Of a stretch of 58,276 bases of DNA, positions 1 through 10,276 are shown in pieces (position 1 is the stretch's first letter; each line of letters starts with the position of its first letter). The DNA comes from Bacteroidales bacterium (GTDB taxonomy: Bacteria > Bacteroidota > Bacteroidia > Bacteroidales > UBA12077). The translations under genes and the position numbers were made by a program. The notes under the pieces are model-generated. The model did not search any database, was not told the DNA's origin, and saw only the letters and a program-made list of their open reading frames with translations. The DNA is taken from contig JAKSCO010000207.1 of the NCBI GenBank assembly GCA_022360575.1, forward strand, positions 1 through 58,276, given 5' to 3'.

Positions 1-1
1 A

Positions 2-505
2 ATAAGAATGATTGAGGATATGGATGGTTGCTCAAAAGAAATCTCGAAAAAAAGCAAGTTGATGAAAATGGGAATATTTACAGCACTTGCTATTGCTATT
101 CATAATTTCCCCGAAGGGTTGGCTACATTTACAGCAGCATTAACTGATCCCAGCTTGGGTGTAGCTATTGCTGTTGCTATTGCTATCCACAATATCCCCG
201 AGGGGATTGCTGTTTCTGTGCCTATTTATTATGCAACAAAAAATAAAAAGAAAGCTTTCTGGTATTCTTTTTTATCGGGATTAGCCGAACCTGTAGGAGC
301 TTTAATAGGTTATTTAATATTGATGCCTTTTTTAACTCCTACTATATTTGGTGTATTATTTGCCGGTGTTGCCGGAATTATGGTGTTTATTTCGATAGAT
401 GAATTATTACCTGCTGCTCGTGAATATGGCGAGCATCACCTTTCGATTTATGGATTAGTAGCCGGAATGGCTGTAATGGGGATAAGCTTGCTATTGTTTA
501 TTTGA
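2..505 (+). CDS. ZIP-family metal (zinc) transporter, 5'-truncated by window edge
   Basis: Inner-membrane divalent-metal importer of the ZIP/ZupT family, C-terminal part only. The reading frame is open to the window start, so the first ATG at base 8 is probably internal. Two family signature helices are visible, HNFPEG and HNIPEG; their His, Asn and Glu side chains form the metal site in ZIP proteins. At least four hydrophobic segments follow, ending in a hydrophobic C-terminus. ZupT proteins are usually about 260 residues, so roughly 100 N-terminal residues lie outside the window. It converges on the next gene with a 15-base overlap of the 3' ends. Substrate specificity (zinc versus iron or manganese) cannot be decided here. 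Confidence 0.9.
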   Translation: MRMIEDMDGCSKEISKKSKLMKMGIFTALAIAIHNFPEGLATFTAALTDPSLGVAIAVAIAIHNIPEGIAVSVPIYYATKNKKKAFWYSFLSGLAEPVGALIGYLILMPFLTPTIFGVLFAGVAGIMVFISIDELLPAAREYGEHHLSIYGLVAGMAVMGISLLLFI

Positions 506-1543
506 TTCGAGTTTTAGATACAATTGATTATCGATAATAGCAAAATCGATGAAATCAAATGAAATACTATCTGTAGTTACAGTCCGGATTAGGCTTTGGT
601 TTTTCGAAGAATAAGAATCGCTGGTATTTTCTACTTTCCCCGAAAGTTGTTTTGCAACAAACGAGATGTTTGTTAAGATTCCTGATAAATAGGTATTCCA
701 TAAACCTCGAGAAAGGTTAAATGCGTATAATTCATTTATTTGATTATTAATTATTGTTTCTGATTGATATCTGTATGGGCGTTTGTAAAAACTAATCCAG
801 TCATTTTTATAAGTAGAAAAAATATTGTAACAATTGTTTACTTGCTTATAATTGTATTCTGAAGCAATCTGTAATGTATCTGAAACAGTTTTCTCATTTA
901 TGTTAAAATTAAAGAAACTAACCTTTTCTTTCGAGGAATTTTCTTCGATAAATACTTGCAGATATTCTCCTTTTATCCTAATTGTGTCAGTTTTTGTTAA
1001 GCTAGACTTTGTATTGAAATCTATAAGAACAATAGCTTCGTTATATTTTGTAAAAAAGGTATCAATAAGTGTAATTGCCGAATCGTTATAAGTTAGTTGA
1101 CCTTCGGCTAATAGATAATCCTGAAATTTTGTTGATTTACAAGTAGCATTTATAGCTGCTTCTTGTAGGTTATTGTAGTTATCGTTGATATTACTTATTT
1201 TACAATGATTTAATAATGTATATATTGCTTTTGCTCTAAAGATAGCTAAATCAAAAGCTTTTATTCTATCCATATTGGGGTCAGATATACCAATAACTTT
1301 TTTTGGATCTTTAGTATAATTAAAAATCCAATCGGGCAGATTTTCGGGTATCTTATCATATAATACTTTTGTAAGATCAATAGAATCGTTTGTGTTTAGA
1401 AATTCCTTATCAAATATATTTGTTTCGTATATCTTATAGTTTTGCTGAATGATTTCTGTTTCTTGCGAGAATAGTAGAGATACTCTGAAAGCAAGAAGAA
1501 ATGTGAGGATATATTTCATAGCTTTGTTTTTGGTTTTGTTCAT
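491..1543 (-). CDS. Exported protein of unknown function, possible LPP20-like domain
   Basis: 350 residues starting with a charged stretch and a hydrophobic signal segment ending near LLFSQ. The start could also be the internal Met at residue 9, which leaves a more typical signal peptide. After the signal, residues about 70-110 (PDWIF, then IGISDPN, then a helix rich in Ala and Arg) resemble the LPP20 fold of exported bacterial proteins, but the match is by eye only. The rest shows no recognisable domain. It lies downstream of the TonB receptor on the same strand, separated by a strong hairpin terminator, so it is probably transcribed separately. Function unknown. Confidence 0.65.
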   Translation of the reverse strand: MNKTKNKAMKYILTFLLAFRVSLLFSQETEIIQQNYKIYETNIFDKEFLNTNDSIDLTKVLYDKIPENLPDWIFNYTKDPKKVIGISDPNMDRIKAFDLAIFRAKAIYTLLNHCKISNINDNYNNLQEAAINATCKSTKFQDYLLAEGQLTYNDSAITLIDTFFTKYNEAIVLIDFNTKSSLTKTDTIRIKGEYLQVFIEENSSKEKVSFFNFNINEKTVSDTLQIASEYNYKQVNNCYNIFSTYKNDWISFYKRPYRYQSETIINNQINELYAFNLSRGLWNTYLSGILTNISFVAKQLSGKVENTSDSYSSKNQSLIRTVTTDSISFDFIDFAIIDNQLYLKLESNKQ

Positions 1544-1558
1544 GATAATAGTTCAAAA

Positions 1559-1588
1559 AAAGATTGTATTTCTTACAATACAATCTTT
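1559..1588 (-). terminator. Intrinsic terminator of the TonB receptor gene
   Basis: Perfect 12-bp stem (bases 1559-1570 with 1577-1588) around a 6-base loop. On the minus strand it is followed by a T-run, read as the A-run at 1555-1561. It lies just past the stop of the receptor gene and before the start of the next minus-strand gene. Confidence 0.8.
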
Positions 1589-1615
1589 AAGCCAAAGTTT
1601 TGTATCAGAAATCTT

Positions 1616-4021
1616 TTAAAACGAAACTCTAAGACTGGCAATTAAATTTCTTCCTGGAGCAACAATCCCTGATGAGTATGGTCTGTATCTGTTGTCAAGT
1701 ATATTTTCGACACCCACATTTAGTATCCCGAACTTTTTAATTTTATACGAAACCATACAGCTTAGGGTAAACCACGACGGAGAATAAGGATTCCCATCTT
1801 TATCTATTGCATACATATAAGTTTTAGAATGCTCGCTTGGAGCTAAATTTTTATGGCTAATTTCTCCGTTGTAATTAGCAAAAACCGATGCTTTAATCTT
1901 TTTATATGTATAAGTTACTCGAGTACTTCCGAATAAAGGCGATACGTGTCGTAAAGGAATTCCATCCTGATCTTCTCCTTTTGTAAAACTAATTATTGAT
2001 TTAAGTTCTAAGTTGCGAAATAATTCTAGTTTTATTTTAGAACTACAACCATAAATATGGGCTTTGTTGGCATTTACTACGGCTTGTACATTACTCATTT
2101 CTCCATCGTATACAATAGAGTCTTGTCCGTTAAATGAGAAATCTCTACGAACAAAAGCATCTGTTAAAAAGGTAAAGAAATATGTAAAATTAAATGTTCC
2201 CCTATTTCCTAATTGTGCTTCAATTCCATTGTCAATATTATAAACATACTCAGGTTTTAAGTTTTTATTTGGAACGACAACATTTTTTGGCGACGAATCA
2301 AATATTTTTGAAATATCATCAATATTAGGAGCATGAAATCCAGAAGATAGATTGAGATTTATTTGACATCCTCTAAATCTGTAAACTAAGCCTAGCGATC
2401 CGTTTATTGCTTTGTTTTTTACAGAAATTTCATTGTAAGGAAAATTAAAAAATGTTTTATCTTTTAATGTAGAATAAATACTCACATAGTTTGCTCTTAA
2501 TCCGGTAATAATGGTAAACGACTTAGTTATATTATCCTTATATCCTAAATACATGGCAAGGGTAGTATAATCGTTTTCTCCATCGGGGTAGCGTGTCGAT
2601 ACAGGACTTAGCTCATTGGTTATTATGTTTTTTATATGTCCGATTGAGTTTACGGTATTATAAACAGCTTCGAGACCATAAAATAGCATATTGTTGCTAT
2701 TAAATTCTTTATCTAGATCGAAATTAAGGCTATAGGCTTTAACCTCTTCGGTGCGTTCGCGTATCTCTTTTTTCCCAAATTTTCGGTCGTGCCTACTTTC
2801 TTCGTAATCTTGATATGCTGTAGTTACCTTTAGCTTATCAAACAAAAGACCTTTGTTGTTGTAAGTGAAATTTAATCTGTGCATATCCCATTTCTGTGGT
2901 CCATAATACCATTCGCCATATTCTAGGGCACCTTTTCTTACTTGGATTAATCGATCGTATCGAGGAACATCAGATAGTCTTGAATAATGAAAAGCATAGT
3001 CGAGATTTATCTTTCTTGAAGGACGAAATCGTATTTTATGCATGGTATTTATCTGGCTATAGCCAGATTGAATTTGCTTATTTGGTTTGTTGTTTATGAT
3101 TATTTGATCAATACCATTTATTTGATCTACATACTCATTGCGTTGATAGTCTGAGTTGTTGTTTGATCCCATAGTTAAATCTCCGTAATCGCTATAAGTT
3201 ATGCTCGATAAGATACCGATCTTATCATTTCCTAAATTAAGATCAACATGTCCTGTTTTCTCTGAATTAGCTGATGAGTGTCTTGCAAATGCTGTTCCTT
3301 TTAATTTGAATTGTTTGCTTGTTGACAATCTTACTGGTAAAGTATGAAAATCCATTACCCCTCCAAGAGCATCGCTTCCGTAAGTAATTGACCCAGGGCC
3401 AAAAATTACCTCACTACGCTGAATGCTGTTGGCATCTAATGAAATTACATTTTGTAAGTTCCCTCCGCGGTATATAGCATTATTCATTCGTACTCCATCA
3501 ACTACCAGTAAAACACTATTAGCCGAAAATCCTCTAATCATAGGGCTTCCTCCCCCCAGTTGACTTTTCTGAATAAATACTTCGGATGATGTAGCCAATA
3601 AATCGGCAGTTGTTTGGGGGTCGTTAAAACTGATTTGAGGTTGTAATATGCTTGTTATCTTATTTGGAATTTCTTCTTTTTTCTGTTCCCATCGGTATAC
3701 CGAAATTACAGATTCTTCTAATCTTACAACTAATTTATAGAGGTAAACAACGTAACCCTGTTTCTTTAATTGTTGCTTACTCATTAGTATCTCTTGATAA
3801 GAACGATGTTGAACGTGTATTAGTTCTGTGTCTGAAAACTTATCAAGCTTAACTAAACCTTCTTTATCGGTAATACCTGATTTATTTTTCGTTTGGTTAT
3901 AAATAGCAACTCCCTCAATTGGAGTTTCGTCATCAAAGTCTTTTATCTGGAGTGTTTGTCCTAAAACACTATACGACAGGAAAAAGGCTAATAAATAAAT
4001 GCAAATTGATTTTAAAAACAT
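1616..4021 (-). CDS. TonB-dependent outer-membrane receptor, haem/haemoglobin-receptor type
   Basis: 801-residue outer-membrane receptor for energised uptake. Order seen: signal peptide (residues ~1-21, ending VLGQ); a carboxypeptidase-regulatory-like (CarbopepD_reg) domain at about 22-100; a plug domain with SPMIRGFSANSVLLVVDGVR and then NNAIYRGGNLQNV, with GPGSITYGSDALGG further on; and a long beta-barrel ending in an aromatic residue (RVSF). The plug wording (MIRGF, VDGVRMNN, GPGS-YGSDALGG) is that of the TonB haemoglobin/transferrin/lactoferrin receptor group, which points to haem or a haemoprotein, although related receptors take other ligands. It is not a SusC type: no SusD partner lies nearby. 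The neighbouring ZIP gene suggests a metal-uptake region, which is inference. Confidence 0.88.
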   Translation of the reverse strand: MFLKSICIYLLAFFLSYSVLGQTLQIKDFDDETPIEGVAIYNQTKNKSGITDKEGLVKLDKFSDTELIHVQHRSYQEILMSKQQLKKQGYVVYLYKLVVRLEESVISVYRWEQKKEEIPNKITSILQPQISFNDPQTTADLLATSSEVFIQKSQLGGGSPMIRGFSANSVLLVVDGVRMNNAIYRGGNLQNVISLDANSIQRSEVIFGPGSITYGSDALGGVMDFHTLPVRLSTSKQFKLKGTAFARHSSANSEKTGHVDLNLGNDKIGILSSITYSDYGDLTMGSNNNSDYQRNEYVDQINGIDQIIINNKPNKQIQSGYSQINTMHKIRFRPSRKINLDYAFHYSRLSDVPRYDRLIQVRKGALEYGEWYYGPQKWDMHRLNFTYNNKGLLFDKLKVTTAYQDYEESRHDRKFGKKEIRERTEEVKAYSLNFDLDKEFNSNNMLFYGLEAVYNTVNSIGHIKNIITNELSPVSTRYPDGENDYTTLAMYLGYKDNITKSFTIITGLRANYVSIYSTLKDKTFFNFPYNEISVKNKAINGSLGLVYRFRGCQINLNLSSGFHAPNIDDISKIFDSSPKNVVVPNKNLKPEYVYNIDNGIEAQLGNRGTFNFTYFFTFLTDAFVRRDFSFNGQDSIVYDGEMSNVQAVVNANKAHIYGCSSKIKLELFRNLELKSIISFTKGEDQDGIPLRHVSPLFGSTRVTYTYKKIKASVFANYNGEISHKNLAPSEHSKTYMYAIDKDGNPYSPSWFTLSCMVSYKIKKFGILNVGVENILDNRYRPYSSGIVAPGRNLIASLRVSF

Positions 4022-4171
4022 AGTTATAAATTAGATTTTAATTTAAACAAAAGTACTAAAATTAGATTCGAATAAAATCATTGAGTTTAATTATACTAAT
4101 GTTGAATAAAACATATAGCTACAATTTACAAAGAACTAAATCAATATTTAATGATATATGTAAATACGAAT

Positions 4172-4203
4172 TTGTTCTATTAAAATTTTATTTAATAATT
4201 TTG
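4172..4203 (+). promoter_or_regulatory. Bacteroidota sigma-A-type promoter for the envelope operon
   Basis: TTG at 4172-4174 and TAATTTTG at 4196-4203, 21 bases apart. This fits the Bacteroides pattern TTG...TAnnTTTG. It ends 29 bases before the ATG of the 916-residue protein. Confidence 0.6.
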
Positions 4204-4232
4204 ATAAAAACTGAATAAGCTATATAAATCAT

Positions 4233-6983
4233 ATGTTTAAAAAAATCATCTTTACGGTTTTAGTATTACTGTTTTCTGTTTCGTTATATTTTGGATACAA
4301 GTATTTAAATGAACAAAAACAGCCTGAATTTAATATCTACAAGACAATACCTCTTGATGTAAATTTTATTGTTGAGGGCAATAATTTGGTTAATTATTTA
4401 TCAGAAATTAAAGAGGGAAATAAGTTGTGGCAAGAACTTACTAGTTTTCCTTCGATAGTTAAGTTAGAATCCGATTTAGAATTTCTTGATAGTTTATCCA
4501 AAAATAATTCAAAAATAAATCGTTTGCTTCAGAATAGGCAATTAATAATAACTGCTCATAAATTGGGCGAAGATCAGTTGGGTTTCCTATTTTTTACTAA
4601 GTTGCAAAATGTTCGCGATAAGAAAGATTTACTGGAATTAATATCTGTTTTAACTAACAAAAAACTTAAGGTTCGAAATTATAACAACACTAAGATGTAT
4701 ATGCTCGAATTAAAAGATCGAGAGTTGAATATCGCATCAAAAAAAGGGGTTCTGATTGTTAGTTCATCATCTATTTTAGTTGAAAATTCGATTCGACAAA
4801 TTGATGTTAAAAAATCATTATTAGATGATAATGGTTTTGTGAGAGTAAAAAAGACCTCAGGTAAAAATGTAGATGCAAATTTGTATGTCAATTTCTCCAA
4901 TTTCAATAATCTTATATCGTCTGTATTAAATGGAAAATATAGGTCAAAGATTAAGAACTATCCTAATTTGGGTAATTGGATCGAGTTAGATATTAACCTA
5001 AAAAACAATGCTGTTTTATTAAACGGATTTAGTTCGAGTAACGATTCAACAAACAATTACTTCAATATTTTCTTAAATCAACGAGCCATTAGTCATAAGA
5101 TAAACACAATACTTCCGTCGAATACCGCTTTGTTTTCTTTGCTTGGGGTTAGCAATAATAAGCAATACCTTAATTCGTACAAACAATATTTGCGCAAACA
5201 AAATAAGATTGGTCAATACAATCGTTTTGTATCGCACTATAAACAGAAATATTCTATTGATTTTGAACTATTTTTTGAGCAATATTTCAACGAAGAAGCA
5301 GGTATTATAGTAACCGATATTCCTAATAAAAGCTTTAGTGAAAATACTTTTATTGCTATGCGTACTCACAGTAAGAGTATTACCGAGCAAGAGATTAACA
5401 GTATAATTACTAAAATAGCTAAGGTAAACAAACAAAAGAAATCGGATTATATAAGTGATTTAAGAATTGATAAAGAAACAAGTTATAAGTTATATAATTT
5501 TCCGGCACGAAAGTTTTATCGAACTTTTTTGGGAGATATTTTCCCTGAATTCGAGGTTCAGTATTTAACGTTTATTGATAATTTTATGATTGTAGGTAGT
5601 TCAAAAAATATGCTTTCGTGGTTTATACACTCATATATTCTTCAGAAAACTTTAGATAACGATATTCGATTTAAGCAATTTAATAATTACTTATCGTCGA
5701 AATCAAACTTTTATTTTTATACCAATATGTATCATTCGCCGAATTTTATTTCGCAATTTTTAACTCCAAACCTACGCAAAGAGTTTAATAAGCACATTGA
5801 TAGTTTTAGAAAATTTCAGGCATTGGCTATACAGTTTCAGAAAAATAGCGACATGATTTATAATAATATCTTTTTACAATATGTTCCGGAAATAAAAGAA
5901 GAAGCTGTAACTGTTTGGGAAAGCCATTTAGATACAGCAATAAATTTTAAACCTACTTTAGTAACCAATCATTATACAAAAGAAAATGAAATATTTGTTC
6001 AGGATTTGGACAACAAAGTATATTTGATAAATAAAGTAGGACGTGTATTATGGAAACTACAACTTAACGAAAAAATAAATAGCGAGATATATCAGGTTGA
6101 TTGCTATAAAAACGGGAAATTGCAAATACTCTTTAGTACAAAAAATAAAATCCATTTAATCGATCGAAAAGGGAACTATGTAGAGCAATATCCTATAAAA
6201 TTACGATCGCCTTCGACAACAGGATTGTCTCTATTTGATTATGATAAATCGCGCGATTATCGAATTTTTGTGCCGTGTAAAAACAAAAATGTGTATCTAT
6301 ACAACATTAAAGGAAAATTAATTAACGGATGGAAGTTTAATAAAACAGATACCCATGTATTAAATTCGGTGCAACATTTCAGAGCAAAAACAAATGACTA
6401 TTTAATATTTGCTGACATACACAGGGTTTATATACTAAACAGAAGAGGTGATGAAAGAGTCTTTGTAAAATCGCAATTTTCTAAATCTAAAAATAATATA
6501 TTTGTTCTTGATAAAAATGGAAACAGAGTACGATTTGTAACCACTGATACTTCGGGTGTTGTTAAGTTTGTTAGTGCAAATGGTACTGTAGAATCAAAAA
6601 AAGTAGATGTTTTTTCTAAAAATCATTATTTCGATTATCAAGATATAAATGCCGATGGGATTAATGATTTTATTTTTCTGGATAAAAACGAGTTAAAAGT
6701 ATTTAAAAATGATGGTTCGATTTTATTTAAATATAAATTTGATACAGAAATAAAAACTAAGCCATCGTATTATTATTTTTCGTATGACGATCGAAAACTT
6801 GGCATTGTATCCGACGCAACAAACGAATTATTTTTATTTAATAATGACGGAACACTTTATAAAGGATTTCCGTTAAAGGGTAGTTCTCCATTTACAATAG
6901 GCTACCTTAGTAATACGAGAAATCAATTTAATTTAATTGTCGGATCAAAATATAATTTCTTATACAATTATGCTGTAAATTAG
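4233..6983 (+). CDS. Membrane-anchored protein with C-terminal beta-propeller-like region, unknown function
   Basis: 916 residues. An N-terminal hydrophobic segment (residues ~3-24) is not followed by an obvious cleavage site, so it may be a membrane anchor. Residues ~35-560 form a large mixed domain loosely recalling DUF3352-type exported proteins; I cannot assign it securely. From about residue 580 on there are repeated short strands with the pattern of PQQ/WD-like propeller blades (DNKVYLINKVGRVLWKLQL, KNKIHLIDRKGNYVEQYPI, NKNVYLYNIKGKLINGWKF, NDGSILFKYKF, NDGTLYKGFPL), including an FG-GAP-like DINADGINDFIF. It is the first gene of a tight operon with a lipoprotein and a DUF5723 outer-membrane protein (gaps 17 and 10 bases), suggesting a shared envelope function. 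Confidence 0.7.
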   Translation: MFKKIIFTVLVLLFSVSLYFGYKYLNEQKQPEFNIYKTIPLDVNFIVEGNNLVNYLSEIKEGNKLWQELTSFPSIVKLESDLEFLDSLSKNNSKINRLLQNRQLIITAHKLGEDQLGFLFFTKLQNVRDKKDLLELISVLTNKKLKVRNYNNTKMYMLELKDRELNIASKKGVLIVSSSSILVENSIRQIDVKKSLLDDNGFVRVKKTSGKNVDANLYVNFSNFNNLISSVLNGKYRSKIKNYPNLGNWIELDINLKNNAVLLNGFSSSNDSTNNYFNIFLNQRAISHKINTILPSNTALFSLLGVSNNKQYLNSYKQYLRKQNKIGQYNRFVSHYKQKYSIDFELFFEQYFNEEAGIIVTDIPNKSFSENTFIAMRTHSKSITEQEINSIITKIAKVNKQKKSDYISDLRIDKETSYKLYNFPARKFYRTFLGDIFPEFEVQYLTFIDNFMIVGSSKNMLSWFIHSYILQKTLDNDIRFKQFNNYLSSKSNFYFYTNMYHSPNFISQFLTPNLRKEFNKHIDSFRKFQALAIQFQKNSDMIYNNIFLQYVPEIKEEAVTVWESHLDTAINFKPTLVTNHYTKENEIFVQDLDNKVYLINKVGRVLWKLQLNEKINSEIYQVDCYKNGKLQILFSTKNKIHLIDRKGNYVEQYPIKLRSPSTTGLSLFDYDKSRDYRIFVPCKNKNVYLYNIKGKLINGWKFNKTDTHVLNSVQHFRAKTNDYLIFADIHRVYILNRRGDERVFVKSQFSKSKNNIFVLDKNGNRVRFVTTDTSGVVKFVSANGTVESKKVDVFSKNHYFDYQDINADGINDFIFLDKNELKVFKNDGSILFKYKFDTEIKTKPSYYYFSYDDRKLGIVSDATNELFLFNNDGTLYKGFPLKGSSPFTIGYLSNTRNQFNLIVGSKYNFLYNYAVN

Positions 6984-7000
6984 TAATAAAACCTAATAAT

Positions 7001-8650
7001 ATGAACACTTTAAAACACTCTATTGCGCTGAAAATTATTGGCCTGATTTTATTAGTATTTATTTCTTATCAATGTATGTACGATGAATTTCGTTTTGATG
7101 AGTTAGATACTTCAGTGTCGATTAATCTGCCGGTTCCGTTAATTCACGGATCACTTAGTTTCAACGATTTGGTTTCTGGGATTGATAATTCAAGCCATTT
7201 TGTAGTAGGACCTAATGGATTATTAACTTTATATTATACCGATACTATCGAAAGTATTTCGGCAAATAATATTGTTCAAATTCCAGAGCAAGCTTTTTCA
7301 TCTCCTTTTTCGGAAACTGAATTTAGTTTTCCTCCAGGAAATATCCCAGCTGATACTTTCGAAGTAACAAAAACAGCCCAATATCCTTTTGCTTTTACTC
7401 ATAACGAAAAAATCGATAGCATTTATATAAATTCTGGAGATATCGAATTTAATATAAGCTCATCATTTTCGCATCAGGCTCGTGTAGATATTACAATTGA
7501 TGCTCTAACTCAAAACAGTATCCCTTTTACCAGATCATTTCTTGTCGAAAAATCGTCGACCCAGATATACAAAAAGGTAAAGTTTAACTTAAATAATTAC
7601 CATATGTATTTACATGATTCAACAGGGAATGACAATATGTTTTTGCCAGTTCAATTTCATGTAAGTGTATTTACCGATGGTGTCGGAGGTATTAATAATA
7701 GCTCGCTACAGGTAGCTACAACATTAAATAATTTAGATTTTGATGCTGTTTTTGGTTATGTCGGAAATCAACATCTAATAACCCAGTCAGGAAATTTCGA
7801 TCTTAATTTCTTTAATATTCCTTCGGGAGGAAATATTAAATTTACCGAACCACAAATTAATTTCCATATAAAAAATTCGTTTGGGGTTCCTTCAATGATA
7901 AATCTAAACAGATTAGCCGGGTTTAATAATCAGGGCGATTCAATAAATCTTACTTACATTAATAGCTCTGTTAATCATTTTAGATATGCATATCCCAATA
8001 TCGAAGAATATGGGCAAACCAAAGATACTACTGTAAGTTTAGATAAAGACAACTCATCTATTTCGCAATTTGTATCATTTATTCCTTCGAGTATAAAATA
8101 CGATATTGATGTAACAACAAACCCCGATAATAAAGGCGAAGAAAACTTTATAAGGGCAAATAACAAAGTTGATATTACTATGGAACTGGCCTTGCCTCTT
8201 ACTTTGAGTGTTGATAACTTTGTTTTGATAGATACTCTTAGCGACATATTAAAAGACGGTTGGAACTCCGAGAATGGAGTTGATCATCTTGATTTGGTTA
8301 TGAAAGTAGAAAATGGGATGCCTTTAAACATTGATTTACAGCTTATCTTAACCGATTCGGAATACAATCATTTAGATACGGTATTCGAAAATTCGGAACT
8401 TCCGGTGGCTTTAGCAGCTACAATTAATCCCCAAACAGGAGAAACAATAAAACCAACACAAAAAGTTGTAAAAATAAATTACGAGACTAAAGATTTAGAA
8501 AAGATAAAAAGAGCTCGACATGCTTTGTTCTTAGTAGATATAGAATCACCTAGCATTAATGGAAATCAAGTTCAGGTTAAGATTCTCGAATCTCAAACAA
8601 TTAAATTTAGTTTGGGAGCTAATGTAGGCTTAAATGTTAATGATAATTAA
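7001..8650 (+). CDS. Predicted lipoprotein of unknown function
   Basis: 549 residues with an N-terminal hydrophobic stretch ending ISYQC, a plausible though not ideal lipobox (Cys25). Translation would therefore give a lipid-anchored envelope protein. The mature part is rich in beta strands, Asn and Ser, with no motif I recognise. It sits second in an operon, 17 bases after the propeller protein and 10 bases before a DUF5723 outer-membrane protein. The operon order (inner-membrane anchor, lipoprotein, barrel) suggests a trans-envelope assembly, but this is inference from order only. Confidence 0.65.
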   Translation: MNTLKHSIALKIIGLILLVFISYQCMYDEFRFDELDTSVSINLPVPLIHGSLSFNDLVSGIDNSSHFVVGPNGLLTLYYTDTIESISANNIVQIPEQAFSSPFSETEFSFPPGNIPADTFEVTKTAQYPFAFTHNEKIDSIYINSGDIEFNISSSFSHQARVDITIDALTQNSIPFTRSFLVEKSSTQIYKKVKFNLNNYHMYLHDSTGNDNMFLPVQFHVSVFTDGVGGINNSSLQVATTLNNLDFDAVFGYVGNQHLITQSGNFDLNFFNIPSGGNIKFTEPQINFHIKNSFGVPSMINLNRLAGFNNQGDSINLTYINSSVNHFRYAYPNIEEYGQTKDTTVSLDKDNSSISQFVSFIPSSIKYDIDVTTNPDNKGEENFIRANNKVDITMELALPLTLSVDNFVLIDTLSDILKDGWNSENGVDHLDLVMKVENGMPLNIDLQLILTDSEYNHLDTVFENSELPVALAATINPQTGETIKPTQKVVKINYETKDLEKIKRARHALFLVDIESPSINGNQVQVKILESQTIKFSLGANVGLNVNDN

Positions 8651-8660
8651 ACACTAAATA

Positions 8661-10127
8661 ATGATTAAAACTGCTTTTATAAAAAAAATACTAATATCAC
8701 TTATTGTATTTTTTACAACAAATACACTTATAGCTCAGGAAAGTCAAACATTATATTATATGAATCGAATTCCTCAGGCTCGATATCTGAACCCGGCTTT
8801 TGCCCCCGACTGTAACATCTTTATTGGTTTACCAACTCTTTCTTCTTTTTATTTTGGTTTAGGAAACAATCGTTTAGTACTTACAGATATTATTATTGAT
8901 CATCCTGTAAAAGGAACTCCTATTACTGTTTTTCATCCCGATGCGAATATAGATTCAGATTATTTTTCGAGTATCCTAAAAGAACGCAATTATTTGTATG
9001 ATAATTTGTCGACAGATATATTGTCTTTTGGTTTTAGAGTGCAAGATTGGTACTTCTCGATGAACGTGTCAGAAAAACTCGATATGGCTGTTAATTATCC
9101 CAAAGACCTAGTTAAACTCTTATTAGAAGATCCCGAAAATTATACATCCTTATCGGTCGATTTAAGTTCGTTTGGCTTTAATGCATCATTGTATCAAGAG
9201 TATGGCTTTGGAGTTTCGAAACAAATAAGCCCAAAGCTATCGGTTGGTGGTAAACTGAAAATTATAGGCGGACATGTAAATTCTAAAACCAATTATTCAA
9301 AGAATAAGTTAAAGTTGCAAACCAATATGGACTCGTTGTATATCGAAGGTGATGCTACAATATATACTACATCTCCATATTCGGCCGAAACCGACGAAAA
9401 AGGTAATTTTGATAAATTTAATACCTCTTCGTTTGACGTAAACGATGCATTAGATTATGCCCTATCGCTCCAAAATTTCGGTTTAGGAATAGATTTAGGA
9501 GCTACTTATAAACCCATAAATAAGCTCTTATTATCGGCAAGTATTATCGATTTAGGATACATTAAATGGAACGAAAAAAATGTAACTAAATTAGATTTAA
9601 AAGGAACACACTCTTTTAGAGGATTTGATTTTAGCGAGGATATAGCAGATAACGACGATAATGGCGGAGATAACCAATCGTTTTCGGACATAACCGATTC
9701 GATAAAAAATAGTTTTGATATTGCCCCTCAACACGAGTCGTATAAAACATTTTTATCGACAAAGATTTATATTGGTGCATCTTATTATATTTCGCCTAAA
9801 GTCGATTTTGGATTTTTATCGCGAACCTATTTTTATAACCAAAGTGTTTCGCAATCGTTTACTTTATCAACCAATGTGCGACCTATAAGAGGCGTGTCGG
9901 CAAGTTTAACTTATTCGATAATCGACAATACTTTTAACAATTTAGGTTTTGGATTAATATTAGGAGGTGCTCCAATTCAGTTTTATATAATGTCTGATAA
10001 TGCTTCGGTTGCATTATGGGGACATAAAACCAATACGGTTAACTTTAGATTTGGATTAAATCTTACTTTTGGATCTTATGAGAAAAAGAAAAAATCAGAT
10101 ATTCCTTTGTTAGAATCTATATTTTAA
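8661..10127 (+). CDS. DUF5723-type outer-membrane protein
   Basis: 488 residues. A signal peptide (residues ~1-25, ending NTLIAQ) precedes YYMNRIPQARYLNPAFAPDC and IGLPTLSSFYFGLGN, the hallmark opening of the DUF5723 family of Bacteroidota outer-membrane proteins. The remainder alternates aromatic and polar residues as in a beta-barrel, ending near FRFGLNLTFG. An acidic Asp/Asn-rich loop occurs around residues 325-345. It is the last gene of the operon; a strong terminator follows at 10211. The family has no established function. Confidence 0.8.
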   Translation: MIKTAFIKKILISLIVFFTTNTLIAQESQTLYYMNRIPQARYLNPAFAPDCNIFIGLPTLSSFYFGLGNNRLVLTDIIIDHPVKGTPITVFHPDANIDSDYFSSILKERNYLYDNLSTDILSFGFRVQDWYFSMNVSEKLDMAVNYPKDLVKLLLEDPENYTSLSVDLSSFGFNASLYQEYGFGVSKQISPKLSVGGKLKIIGGHVNSKTNYSKNKLKLQTNMDSLYIEGDATIYTTSPYSAETDEKGNFDKFNTSSFDVNDALDYALSLQNFGLGIDLGATYKPINKLLLSASIIDLGYIKWNEKNVTKLDLKGTHSFRGFDFSEDIADNDDNGGDNQSFSDITDSIKNSFDIAPQHESYKTFLSTKIYIGASYYISPKVDFGFLSRTYFYNQSVSQSFTLSTNVRPIRGVSASLTYSIIDNTFNNLGFGLILGGAPIQFYIMSDNASVALWGHKTNTVNFRFGLNLTFGSYEKKKKSDIPLLESIF

Positions 10128-10210
10128 GGAAAAAAGAGTTGAGTCATATTAATCTCAATTAACTTTTGGTTTTTATTTAGTATTTAATGTATATAACTTA
10201 ATCGAATTAA

Positions 10211-10241
10211 AATGATGAATCGTCTGGTTCATCATTTTTTT
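10211..10241 (+). terminator. Intrinsic terminator after the envelope operon
   Basis: Perfect 9-bp stem AATGATGAA (10211-10219) with TTCATCATT (10228-10236), followed by a T-run to 10241. Confidence 0.85.
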
Positions 10242-10276
10242 CTTTAATCCCAACTGTATTTTGTCAACTCAATTCA

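Noticed and set aside
852..1091. Plus-strand open frames inside the minus-strand genes at 0.5-4 kb and similar shadows elsewhere
   Set aside because: They lie wholly within confidently assigned genes on the other strand and show no recognisable protein pattern.
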